Origin: Oryzias latipes
Lineage: Eukaryota; Chordata; Actinopteri; Beloniformes; Adrianichthyidae
NCBI RefSeq assembly: GCF_002234675.1
Contig: NC_019879.2
Coordinates: 16,372,464-16,436,463, forward strand
DNA: 64,000 bases
Reading direction: 5' to 3'
Position 1 is the stretch's first letter; each line of letters starts with the position of its first letter. The position numbers were made by a program, and so were the translations under genes. Below the pieces are notes generated by a model. The model was not told where the DNA came from. It did no database searches and saw only the letters and a program-made list of their open reading frames with translations. Below, one piece after another: positions 24,401-49,336 of the stretch.

Positions 24401-26784
24401 GTGTCACTCAGGGGATTTACCACATGTTTGCACTCACTGTGATGCTCCATTTAGTTCCGATATTGCTTTGAGAAACCACTGCCAACGTTCGCACTCCATA
24501 CAGGTCAGCTTTTCATGCAAACAGTGCGACTTCACATGTGCCCGTGATGGCTTACTCAAAGCTCACCAGCAGAGCAAGCACCCCAGAGTAAAATGCACCA
24601 CCTGCCAGAAATCCTTTGAGACAGAGAAAAGCCTGGAGATTCATCAGAGAGCCCACCATGTGCACCAGTGCCAATCGTGCCCCTTTTCTTCAAAAACAAA
24701 GCAACTGTTAGCCGACCACCTTCTGAGTAAACACGAGGAGGGGTCCCCTGAGAGCAAGCCTCTGAAGTGCAGCATCTGTCCATTTTGGTGCCGCCATCAC
24801 CTGGTGTTAGAGCAGCATCTTCGCTCACATGGCAGTAAGCGGATGTATAAATGCACTGACTGCCAGTACTCGACTCGAAACAAGCAGAAGATCACATGGC
24901 ACATTCGCATCCACACCGGAGAGAAGCCCTACAGCTGTGAGCAGTGCACGTACACCTGTGCTGATCCATCCAGGTTAAAGGTAACCTTAAGGCTTCTACG
25001 TGACTTATTACTTTAAACTTTTTAACTTTTAAATAAACATAGAATAATAAATTCAATTGGATTTTCGAAAGTTTTCATGTTAAAGCTGTTGCACTTCTCT
25101 TTTCATCTGTTTGGGCCACTCCAATCATCTTTTGATCTATTTTAAAAGTACTCCTAGTCGTCTTTTAAGTATAATTATGCAGGGTTTTTTTTGCCAAAAT
25201 AAAAAACCTGTGTTGTTTTCTAGGACAGGATAGTTTTGCAGGATTTCATTAGAAATTCACCTCTGAATTGTGGGCGGGACCGTTGGTGCGAAGCAACCCC
25301 CCCCTGCTTTCCCTCTTTGTTGCTTAGAGTTTAGAGCTGTGACCCGCCCAGCACATTTTCTCCATCATTAATAAGCTCTTATTTTCATCTGCTTCTGATT
25401 CACAGCAATTTGAATTAAGAAATACTCAGAAATGAAGTTTTAAGATTAATTTTCTTTGTACATCTCCTACATCATGAGAAAAATGCCACAAGAAGATCAT
25501 GTTAAAAACACAATTATCACCAGAGTGGGTCTTTAAAATTGTCTGCGTTTAAGACTGGAAAGTATAATGTAAAGTTTGATAAAAAATATTCTAGATAATT
25601 GTTTCCTTTGTGCCTGTAAATGCTAAAGTATCCAGAAAAAAGCCAAAATGAATATTTTCAGAGCCAAGAAGGTCTCATTATAGTAACAGGATTTGTGCTA
25701 CATTATAGACTTTGAGTTGATGATGATGTCACGTTTGCAAACATTCATTTTATGGCATGTATTTAATTTAAAACATTTTTCCTTTTGAATGCGTTTGTTG
25801 ATTAAGTGCAAAGTTCTGCCATTTAATGTCTGTCTTTATACTGCTTGGTTTAAAAAGACACCATAATGGCAGTACTTTCATTTAAGTAATAAAGTTGGAT
25901 TAAAATAATTAGTTTGCATACATTTGCTGTAACCTTATTTGGGTAGAACTGGACCCAAAGCATTCGTAGGCTTTCCTTTTCATCGTTTAGCACACTGAGC
26001 TTTTGCACGTCTATGAAAGTGAATATTTCAATGACAAATAAGTTATTCTGATAAATAATTAGTTAATTTTTTGAAAATAAAAATATAAATGATTCATTCC
26101 TTCAGCTTCACATGAGAGTCCATCAAAAGGAGAAGAAGTATCTTTGTCCTGACTGTGACTACAAGTGTAAGTGGGCAACCCAGCTGAAGTACCACATGAC
26201 CAAGCACACAGGTAGGATCAATAAACCAAATGCGATCACTTTGCTTAAACAATGACTTTGGGGGAACAGTCCTTGGTTGCTTGTTATTTGCAGGAGAGAA
26301 GCCGTACGCCTGTGATCAGTGCGATTACCGCACCAACAGAGCAGATGCGCTCCGAGCGCACCGCGACACCCAGCACTGCGACGCACGCTCTTATGTCTGC
26401 GAGAAATGCGGCAAAGCCTTCAAAACGAGTTTCATATTGAAGACCCACCAGCGGAAGCACATCGCCGGCCGGCCGTACACGTGCGGAGTCTGCCAGAAGG
26501 CCTTCAGGTGGCCAGCGGGGCTCAGGCATCACTACCTGTCTCACACCAAACAGCAGCCGTTCCGCTGCCGCCACTGCTCCTACAGAGCTAAGCAGAGATT
26601 CCAGGTGGTGAAGCATCTTCAGCGCCACCATCCGGAGATGCCAACAGAGCAAGGCGTGGTTAAGGACTCGGAAGCGGGTACCCTCACTTTGAAGGAGGCT
26701 TTGCAGGGGACTTTAGATGAAAAAGCTGCTACTCCGGTCATCGGGGAAGAGAAAACAGCAATGAGAGAGGCACGTAAAATATAA
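18463..26784 (+). CDS. znf142: ZNF142, multi-C2H2 zinc-finger protein
   Basis: Seven coding exons: 18463-18919, 19007-19201, 19942-20766, 20884-21061, 22286-24980, 26106-26211 and 26294-26784. They sum to 4947 nt (1648 aa; human ZNF142 is about 1687 aa). The protein is dominated by C2H2 zinc fingers, roughly thirty: an N-terminal set (YKCSQCNQVFGKPAALKRH), a middle set in exons 3-5, a low-complexity acidic Ser/Thr-rich linker (about 22.7-23.3 kb) and a C-terminal run with classical TGEKPY linkers (exons 5-7). ZNF142 is a nuclear, presumably DNA-binding protein. The exon 1/2 intron (18920-19006) is only 87 nt and open in frame. The start is the first ATG after an in-frame stop. The gene is divergent from bcs1l and convergent with plcd4, as in human. 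Several introns contain copies of the MITE-like family. Confidence 0.95.
19335..19890 (-). repeat. MITE-like family, copy 3 (inverted)
   Basis: In znf142 intron 2. Outer edges are TTAAAAGGCAACCCACTCCGATGATG (left, about 19370) and GAAATGATCAGAGTGGGACTTAAAA (right, about 19897), which are inverted relative to each other. It includes the family phrases GAGCCACAAGCTCCCTGCTC and CTAATGTTAGGTTGGGGTTGTGAGGGGCT, shared with the copy at 34.2-34.8 kb. It ends about 50 bp before the acceptor of exon 3. Confidence 0.65.
21600..22265 (+). repeat. MITE-like family, copy 4
   Basis: In znf142 intron 4. Begins around CAAGTCCCCCTCCTATCTTCTTTTGATCTG (21655) and ends CTGAGTGGGTCTTTAAAT (about 22248-22265), only about 20 bp before exon 5. 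It contains the family core AATTTGAACAAAGAAATACTCAGAAATG (about 22130). Confidence 0.65.
25110..25545 (+). repeat. MITE-like family, copy 5
   Basis: In znf142 intron 5. Left side GGCCACTCCAATCATCTTTTGATC, right side CCAGAGTGGGTCTTTAAA. It has the shared core GATTCACAGCAATTTGAATTAAG and CATGAGAAAAATGCCACAAGAA. It is the most compact copy, about 430 bp. Confidence 0.65.
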
Positions 26785-27055
26785 ATCTGTTGGTCTTTTA
26801 CTGCTTGACATTACTTTTTGTGAAAATAGGAAGCAAGAAGAACCAGACAGGTTTTAATTTACTGAATTTTATATATTTTTGCAAAACCGCAAGACAAACA
26901 ATTGAGCATAAGAACGTCTTACTCGATCAAGTACTTGACAGCTTTTCTATAAAACAAAGATGGTGCATTGATTAAAGAGAACTGTATGTTTTACACCACC
27001 ATTATTTAAGATTCAACATGCATTCCTCCTTGTTTTCCTATAGGCTTATTGTATT

Positions 27056-27061
27056 AATAAA
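27056..27061 (+). terminator. znf142: znf142 poly(A) signal
   Basis: AATAAA about 270 nt after the znf142 stop codon. It is a plausible cleavage signal for this gene; the rest of the flank is AT-rich without features. Confidence 0.45.
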
Positions 27062-27545
27062 TCCTGAAAATTGACCAAAATGTAAAATTGCACTTTTGAT
27101 ATACATTCAAACAAAAAAAAATCTGTAAAATGAAACCTACAACTAATCAGGGAACTTCATGTTTATTTTGCTTTTTGGTATGTTTATCAGTTGAATGCCC
27201 CCTCTAAAGTATAACTGTTCTTGAATTCCTTTGACTCCTTGTCAGGTTTGTGAAAACGTTCATTAGCCGGAGCTCTCTGACACACTGAAGTCCCAGCTGA
27301 TTTGTGACGCTTGGCAAAGACTAACCCACTAAAATTAAGCCCGACTTCATCACAATGAGGACTCTATATCAAAATATTGGTCAGAAAATCATGAGGATTT
27401 GAAAGATCCCTGCAAAAAGAAATGTTTGTGTTGCCCTGTCATACTAAATCCACCTGGAACAAACTTCATTTTTTAAAATTCTGGTAGAATCAAATTAGAC
27501 TTTATGTATAAAGCACTTTTCATACTCAATTAACACAAAGTGCTG

Positions 27546-27756
27546 TAACCCTTGTGCTATCCTAGGCACTTTATCATTGGGAGTTGGGTCATCTAGACCC
27601 ACTAGACAGTGCACTGAACCTTTTTTCTTCAATGATCTGTGATCTTCACTGGTGTCCATGGATTACATGAAATCTTTCCACCTTTATCCACCTTTGTCAT
27701 GGTAGGGAGAACACGTCAATGTAAGGGTGGGGTCATCTAAGATAGCACAAGGGATA
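27546..27756. repeat. Short MITE with terminal inverted repeats
   Basis: TAACCCTTGTGCTATC at 27546-27561 is mirrored by GATAGCACAAGGGATA at 27741-27756. GGGTCATCTA occurs in direct orientation near both ends. At 211 bp with no coding capacity, it is a miniature DNA transposon. No clear target duplication is visible. Confidence 0.7.
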
Positions 27757-28264
27757 CAAGACCTTCACACACACAACAAAAACTCACACAGTGCATCATT
27801 AACATCCCCACCCCTCAACACAATTACACACAACAACATGAGGCATAAACTGATTTATAAATAAGGTGCAAACTAGAAATCTGACTTGATATTGAAGTGA
27901 GGAAACAATGTTTTGGGGATTTTTCCACACCAGTGACCACGCACACTCATCTTCAGAGGATGCTAAAATTGACAGGATGTGCATCATTTTTATTGATGAA
28001 AGTATATTTAGAATCTGCCTTTCAAACTCTTGGTTTACTAGCTTGAGGCTCTGAAGCATTTATATGCTGTTTTCTTGGAACACTTTCTTGGGATTTCAAT
28101 ATGACATCATATATGGGGGAATGCTAACTTTAGTTTTAAAAGTGAGTTTCTTCATATATTGTTGGGATGCTATGTGATAAGAGTGGACCAAAGTGGTTCA
28201 AATGTTGTCTTGATGCAATAAAACGAGAAGTGTCTCTACCAGAGGGGGCTTTTGTGTGTAAGTG

Positions 28265-28545
28265 GTCCTCTGACCATCCATCCATCCATTGTCCTGAACC
28301 CACTTAATCCCTTTTGGGGGTCACAGGGTTGTTTGGGCCTATTCCAGCTACTGATTGGACAACCACACCCTCTCAGCCGAACCTCATTGACAATTTAGAG
28401 TCATCAATCAACCTTTGAAGCCTGGAGAAAGCCCACGCATGCACAGGGGGAACATGCAAACTCCGTACACCTGCCTGGATTTGAACCAATGCCTTTCTTG
28501 TTCAGAGGCCAGAGTGTCAACCAATACATCACTGTGCAGCCCCCG
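28265..28545 (-). mobile_element. tRNA-derived SINE copy, degenerate
   Basis: The minus strand starts GGGCTGCACAGTGATG (28542 downward), contains a B box GGTTCAAATCC (about 28489-28479) and the body word GTTTGCATGTTCCCCCTGTG, and ends in a CCATCCATCCAT-like tail (28277-28290). It matches the SINE at 15.1-15.4 kb but is more diverged. It lies just beyond the plcd4 stop codon. Confidence 0.65.
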
Positions 28546-28563
28546 ATCCTCTGACCCTTTTCT

Positions 28564-42337
<13,774 letters not shown>

Positions 42338-42800
42338 CTGCATGTATTTATATTTATGTACATGTACATATCAACAGATCTGTCAGAGATGCAACAACAT
42401 TATTCAGAAAAACTGCAGAGATGGGACATCAACCTATCCCATAAAAACCTTTTTATTTGACACATGCATTTCAGAGAATCCTCTCCCATTAGCATGACCC
42501 TAACTTTCTTTAAAAATCCATTGTATATAAATTGGTTCATGTTTTCTGCCCTGTAGTTTATTGTCATTCCACTACAGGCAGTAGAAAGACTTTACTTGGT
42601 ATTTCAAAATGGCTGCTTCCATCATATCTCAAAAACACTTTTGGTGGGAGAAGTTTAGCTAATTTTCAAAACGTCATGCTGAGAAAATCTCATTTATTGT
42701 TGTTCGCTTATTTAAATGACTACTTGCTGTATGAAAGTAATGCAAAATCTGACAATCTGACACTGAGGAGGAAGACTTCCATGGTTTCAGTGCACAGGAG
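42338..42800. other. Upstream of the first located plcd4 exon, nothing identified
   Basis: The missing plcd4 first coding exon must lie here or further right. I could not identify a short ORF ending in a phase-1 donor. Confidence 0.3.
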
Positions 42801-43435
42801 GCGCGTGCCGCGCAGAGGCGCGTGCCTATAAGTTACTGTTGCTCTCAGTGACTTTTACCGGTATGTTTTTTTAACCAGTCCTGTTGGTGCTGTTACTACC
42901 ATGTTGCTGCCGTGTTACTGCTGCGTCACAGGCACTGTTTGGAATAGAGCTGTGATGGTGTGGGATTTTTGATCACCGAGGTGATGAAGCAGCAGGAGTT
43001 GGGGTGTCACGGTCCCCCACCCACCCAACACAAAATCCCCCGGTGGCAGCGTCGCAAATGAGTACACGTGATAATTATATCGCACTATTCTTTGTTAACA
43101 AATAACAGTAACAACTAACTATATGGGTGTTATAGAATGAGAAAGTGAATGTGTATCAGCGCGCTGCGTTTGTAAGAAGAAGGAGCAGGAGCAGCAGTGC
43201 AATAGTGAGTGAGCTCTCCCCTCCCCCCCCTCCTTCTGCTCCCTCCTCTATCTTACACACGTGCACGGTTTCAGCACGTACACATCTTCATTCTACAACA
43301 CATTTCAATGTGGGCACATGCGGCTTAGACAGGTGCGGCTTATGTATGTACAAAATGGTTTATCCTTTGAAAATGTAATTGGTGCGACTTATGATCGGGT
43401 GCGCTCTATAGTCCGGAAATTACGGTAATTCTTTA
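42800..43435. repeat. Unclassified interspersed repeat (GTGCG..CCGGAAATTACGGTA end)
   Basis: GC-richer than its surroundings. It has short repeated words (GTGTTACTG / ATGTTGCTGCCGTGTTACTG at about 42895-42925) and a right end GGTGCGCTCTATAGTCCGGAAATTACGGTA (about 43397-43427) that I recognise as a common teleost repeat terminus of the GTGCG-CTTATAGTCCGGAAAATACGGTA type. The left boundary is uncertain and no coding capacity is seen. Confidence 0.5.
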
Positions 43436-46400
43436 AAACGCAGTTAGACTATGTTAAAAATGTTTGTTTCACATGTGAGACAGTGGGTAAATGAGGCGAT
43501 TTGTTTTCCTGAACACTCATGTCAATATTTTTGCATCTTAAACTAACATTGTTGGGAACAATAACTTACCAAATTACCCAACATATCAAAATTGATGCTA
43601 TCTTTATCTACCGGTATTTAAAAATTTATTTTGTTGGTTTTGATCAAAGAATTTAAAAACATCTTATTTCTAAAAAGTTCTTTCATGTTCTGTCAATTCT
43701 TTAATTAAGTGGGATTTACAGGGTTCAAATGAGTCTTTACAAGCCCAATCATTATTCGTGATTAAAGAACATCAGTCTACTCACATAAACCTTCAGGATT
43801 CATCCCTGCGCCCTTACATACGCCAGTGGAAATTTACTGCTATAGGAGAAACAGATGTTGGTGATTCAATCCTAGCTGAATCCAAACTAAATACATTTCT
43901 TAAAAACAAAAACTTTCTGACCTACATATCTTATATACAGTAATAACAAAACTTGCATTGATCTTTGCTTGCTCAAGGCTTTTCTTCTGTCTTTCACACA
44001 GTGGTTACAAAATCTCACCCCAGCTTTGTGTCTCTTCAGCAGAGAACTGTTTCTTTTAGTACTTCACAGGGAGGAACACTGGGGGCTGTTGTCAGTGAGG
44101 GTTCTAGCTTCACTGCACCCTGGACTTTCCTGCTGCTATATGTATGTAATGTAGAAATTGTTAGGAATCTGACCTTTCCCCTGCGTTGGAGTATAAGTAG
44201 TCTTTTGTTCTTATGGGGGTGCAAAAAAACAGTATTGGCTGTTTGCTTTGGTTGTTGACCAAATGCTGTGCAGAAGACAATTATTGAACTTAAAACCTGA
44301 GAATTTTCAAGGAGCATGGGGTTGCTTTTTTTTTGTATCTAGAAAAAGATTTATTCTTGAAGTCTGGCATTTGTATTAAACAGAGAAGCTGGATCCTATT
44401 TGCTGACCTAGAAAACTCATGCACTCAGAGGTTTGCAGAAATCAATCAAGTTGGCTTTAAAACAAGACTGATTTTTCCCAACCAAATGCATGACTTTTTC
44501 CCCAGATCTTAATTGACACGTGCACTTAAAATTCCCAAACAAGGAACTCTTCCAATTTGAATTTGAGCTTTAAAAATTCTTCATGCTTTGAAAGCAGCAT
44601 GGCTGCACACATTTAATTATTTAATCCAACTAATGAACATTTTTTCTTTTTTTAAGTGGAACTCCAAAAATGACATGCAGCTAACCAAAGTGTTATAAAA
44701 GAGAAAGGTGCATTTGGATTTGATGCATCAGGAAAATAATTAAATTTAACAATGAAGATTATAAAAAGGCAAATATTAACCCCTTGAGGCCAGAATTTTT
44801 TTCCATCTATGAAAGAAAAAAAATCATTTATGTTTTTGCCTTTGTGTATATCGTTAATTAAGGTAATTTGGAAGCTGATTTGTTTGATACATATTTGCAT
44901 CAGTAGGCATCAAGGGAAAACTTAGCTGGAAGTCCCAATTCTAATACATATTTTTGGCAGTAAAATCAAAACTGCAATTAAAAGATTAGATTGCAAAAAT
45001 GTGTTCAAATCGAGTTTTATGAAACTTGTCAAGCGCTTAAATGTGTATATAAAAGACACCCTTGATGCTTAGAATGAAAGAAAATAAAAACAAACTGGAC
45101 ATACTTTCTCTTGTGTCTGTTGTGCAGTGATATCTACAGATCAAAACCTCAGAGAGGCAAAGATTTTCTGCAGTTGTTATAGCTGTGTTCCTGTGTAATA
45201 ACTATCCTTTCCTTTCATTGTGATTTTTTTCCTCCCTGCATCGGCTTCCCTTGGCACGTTCATCAGAGTTCCCACCACAGCTTGAGCGACACTCCCAATT
45301 TTATAGTCCTACTAAGAAGCCAGACATCTCATGCAAGTGAAAATTGTTTTCCACTCCTGTTTGCTCCATTACCTGTTTTTCTTTTGTGTATGGATGGCCA
45401 CAAGTTTGTTTTTGCTTTTGTTTTTTTAAGTTTTCCCAATTTTTCAGCTGCGACCAAAAAGCATCATATGAAGCTTCAAACATAAATGATAAATTAAATC
45501 CTTTATTCAGGGAGCAATGAGTCACACATGGCCACATCATCAGGGAGTTTACTGTCAAGTTTATTTAGACACCATGACTCAGGAAACAGAGCAGAGAATA
45601 ACAGTTACATGAAAACCTGTCATTTTGTTTGAAGCATCCTAAATTTTTGTTTCACACAGTATAGAAATGTGTCCCGATAACGGCTCATGCGGGAAAAGTG
45701 TGAAAAATTCAGTGAAAAAAACAGCCAGCTGTTTTAACTTAAAGGTTCAGCAGCTGGAGGTTAGATGTTTCCAAGTAAATGAGAACCAGATGCAGAAATG
45801 TGAGCCATGAAAGCATTGCTTAATCTCTACATAGAATTCTACATAGAACTGCAGTTGAAGAAACAAAGAATGACTCAGATAAATAATGGTCTGTGTTTCA
45901 GTTTGATGAAATATTGAATAATACTCACCCAAACTGCTGATCTCACAAGAGAAAGGGATGGTCTACAATTGTTCTTGAGGGAAAAAACACTCTTAGCAAA
46001 AAGAGGACTTAAGGTGGTGTGTGCTGTACAGAAATCTGGCTCTGCACTCAGAAATCTTGGCTGGCAGGCATCTGAGAGTCTTTTAGAGCGCAAGCGTCAG
46101 AAGGCAGATCTGGCCTAACCTTGCTCCTCCCTCCTGCTGCCTTCAGTCTCAGCACAGCATCCAACACAGTTGATTCACCACGCACTGCTCTGGTCCACTT
46201 CCCCCGCCACTCCTTATCCTCCACATCCTCGTCCACACCAGTCTTTTCTCCTGTCCCGCTACTCCATCACGCCACCATCCGAAGAACTTTCACTACATGT
46301 GCTGATGTCCCTCCCCTCAGTCTGATTCGGCTCCGTCTGCCTGTACACGCATTTCCCTGATGATCATTGATGCTCTGCAGAGCTCACAGCGACTCTGGAC

Positions 46401-46567
46401 CTGCACTACAAGTATTATGATGATGTGGCAAAATCAAGGGCAGGACTGTTAGTCATCAATCAATGAAAAATAAAATCTGTGCCTAACACCCAACCCTACT
46501 TTCCTGAAAGAAAGATGACCCCTTTCTGACAAACAGTTAAACAACTAATAAACTGAAACAATTACAG
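43436..46567. other. Gene-poor interval between plcd4 and cnot9
   Basis: I see no conserved exon. A GC-richer patch at 46040-46340 has open frames on both strands (62 and 79 codons) but no recognisable protein. It is a candidate location for the plcd4 promoter or first exon, with no direct support. Confidence 0.3.
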
Positions 46568-47135
46568 CAGGGGTGTCAAACTCATTTTCACTGAGGGCCA
46601 CATCAGCATAGTGGCTGTCCTCAAAGGGCCAGATATAACTTATACATGTAACTAAATGTAATGAAAAATAAATGTAACTACTCCTTAATGTTAAATTACT
46701 CAATATTTATTAATTCTAACTTTTTAAAGTGACAATTACAGTTGCATAGAAAACACAGCTTGTTACTCTAGCATAAGACCTTTTTAATTTTGTCCGCTTA
46801 TCAAAACCCAAATAACTCCATTAATGAAGGATCAAACTGTCCAAGTGAATAAAGAAAAATAACATAAAGCTGAGCTGCAAAGAACATCTATTACACGTGT
46901 AACAAAAAAAGGCTGCACACAGCCTTGCATCCAACTGATGGTTTGATGACAACAATTTGTCTGCATACACACATAAGACCTGCAAACATTGAATAATTAC
47001 AACAGTAGCTACACATAAATAATATTTAATCAACAAAAAAAATTAAGAAATGAAAAGCTTTTATGCTCTCGTGGGCCACATAAAATGACATGGCGGGCCA
47101 CATTTGGCCTGTGGGCCTTTAGTTTGACACATGTG
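46568..47135. mobile_element. Non-autonomous hAT element
   Basis: Left end CAGGGGTGTCAAACTCA (46568-46584) and right end TAGTTTGACACATGTG (about 47120-47135) are imperfect inverted repeats, each followed inward by GGGCCACAT.. words (GAGGGCCACATCAGC, GGCGGGCCACATTTGG). Flanking 8-mers are AATTACAG (46560-46567) and AATTAGAG (47136-47143), a one-mismatch hAT-type target duplication. At 568 bp it has no transposase. Confidence 0.8.
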
Positions 47136-47143
47136 AATTAGAG

Positions 47144-49336
47144 CAAAGATTGAAAACTGAACGACATAGATTGGCAGTTTGCTTTTATTATACTTCTTCC
47201 GCTAAAGTGCAGCAGAATCCTGGACCTCTGGAAAACAAACAGCTTAAAAATGGAAAAGGTGCTTTAGCCTTTCTAGACATAGTCTTGCTAATGCATAGTT
47301 TCCATCTACAAAGTAATGGCTCTCATGTAATACCTTTATGCACACTAGCTGATAAAGAGAAGACAAAAACAGGTAGTGGATACTTAGGAAACTTGTCCCA
47401 CTGGGATCAGATTTTCTCTCAAATGGAAGGCTTGAGCGCAGGTAAATCCATGATGCATGATTTATATCTGAGTCCACGTGGCTAATGGAGCCCATGTGGA
47501 CAACAATCTGTTAATGGACCGGTAAAGGGGAAATGAAGGTTCATTAGTGGAGCGAGCAGACATGAAAGATAGAGGACACAGTGAGGAAAGATGAGCTTCT
47601 GTTTCTTTGTGTGGCGTTCTAAGGTGGCTACACATATGAGGTTCTTCAAAATGTGTCTAAAGGGGTTTGGAGAAGTTAAAAGAAATCGGCCTCAAATGTG
47701 GTTGCTCTTATTTGGTTGAAGGCTGTAATGCAACTTCACTGTATCTAAAACACATTTAATGTGTATTATTGTTTAAAGAAAAAGGGTTTTAAAATATTTT
47801 GCTAATTCTGTCAAGAAGTCTGCTAAAATAGTTGTTGGTGAACCAATCTCTGTTTATCTTATAAAAGTCTTATGAAAACCTTCATCCAAGAAAATCACCA
47901 AGATATATGCCAACTATCCTATGCTTTAACAACTTGCGACATGAAGGTGATATGGAGGTCTTTCCCTTAGTTTGATGAGACCACATTGGTGCTTTACATA
48001 CATGGGTGTGACTCTTCTTCTGTTAGATGGTGGATCTTTGATACTTTTAATTTTCAGGTGGTGTTGCAGAGCATGAGCAATGTTTTAAAGAAACTATTCC
48101 CTAAAAGATAACACATCTTTGAAAAATAAATATTTGATTTAAAAAAAATAAAAAATGTGTTGAAAGGATTGCCAATACTTAAGAACATGAGAAATTGTCA
48201 GATTATTAGAGCAGACATTAAACAACCAGAGAATTAATGCTCCACTGCTAACAATTGAAGCCTTTATAATGCAAAAACAATAGAACGCTTAAATAGACAG
48301 ATGCCTAATCAATTATCAATAAACATCTCCAAGATTACTTTCTAAGAATACTTTACATGACAGTACAAGTAGTTTTCTTGTTTGGAAATATTTTGACAGG
48401 AATATTTCAAGAGAAAATGTGCTTATTATTCCAGTGTGTTATTCCATAATCCATCCAGATAAATATCCTTTAAAAAATTGGCCACTTGGGACAGCCGTCT
48501 TTCCAAGACTAAAGGGAGGAGTTCCTCTAATTGCACTTCTCATTCACACAACATCCTGAGTTTGATCATCCTCTGGAAAAGTCTTAAAGGTCAAACAAAC
48601 AAATGGTGACTTTTTAAAAATGTTTACAATTATGTATCCAAAAAAGTGTAGCTGTAAATAGACAAAATATCAGAGAATGACTGTTAAACCTTAACAACCA
48701 CTTACTGTAGAATATTTGTGATTTCCTGCTCACTATTATCATAGAACTAATGCAAATTAAAATGCTCATTTTAGAAGCAAAACCAGCTTTTATTGGAAGT
48801 TACAGAAAGATCGAGTGGTAACAATAAAAAGCGCCAGCATCAGATTTAAGAACAGTTTTCAGGATGACTTGCAGAAAAATGCTGTTTGAGAAAAATCTTG
48901 GATGTAGTTTCCTAACTTTCATATGTTGTTTCTTTCAGAAAATTTTAAAGCAGAAACGGGGCTGAAGTTGCAAGTTTTCCCTTAAATGCAACATAATGTA
49001 CCTCAACATTTCACAAACATCTTTGACAAAAAAAGGGTAGCAAGAAAGAAATTTGTCTCAGTCAATATTTGAGCCAGTTGCTCATATAAAATGAAGTAAT
49101 GTACTAGGCGTCCAAATGAGTCAGGCTTGAAAATCAGATTTTTAAGGTTTTTTATAAAAGTGTACAGTTTTGACAACAACCCTATCTTTAGAAAAACAAA
49201 CTAAAGCAAAAGAAAAACATCTCTTATTTTAAGCCTCTCCAGTGCATAGCTTTAGCACCAAATTTGGCAAAAAACACCAAGTGAGTCCATTTGTGTCCAT
49301 TGGAACCACACCCCCTCACTGTGGATTGAAGCTCCA
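47144..49336. other. Downstream flank and 3' UTR region of cnot9
   Basis: Mostly AT-rich without recognised repeats. The right part is presumably the cnot9 3' UTR. A minus-strand AATAAA at 48789-48794, about 540 nt after the stop, is a plausible poly(A) signal. Confidence 0.4.

Noticed and set aside
46048-46360. Candidate plcd4 first exon in a GC-richer patch
   Set aside because: The one donor-like site (AGCAAG|GTTAGG at about 46120) is in the wrong phase for the open frame, and the frame with correct phase has a stop and no ATG.
47150-47485. 111-codon ORF containing VQQNPGP, similar to the end of 2A-like or LINE NPGP motifs
   Set aside because: The required upstream D(V/I)E-type residues are absent and no RT or other retroelement domain is nearby. 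Chance resemblance is more likely.
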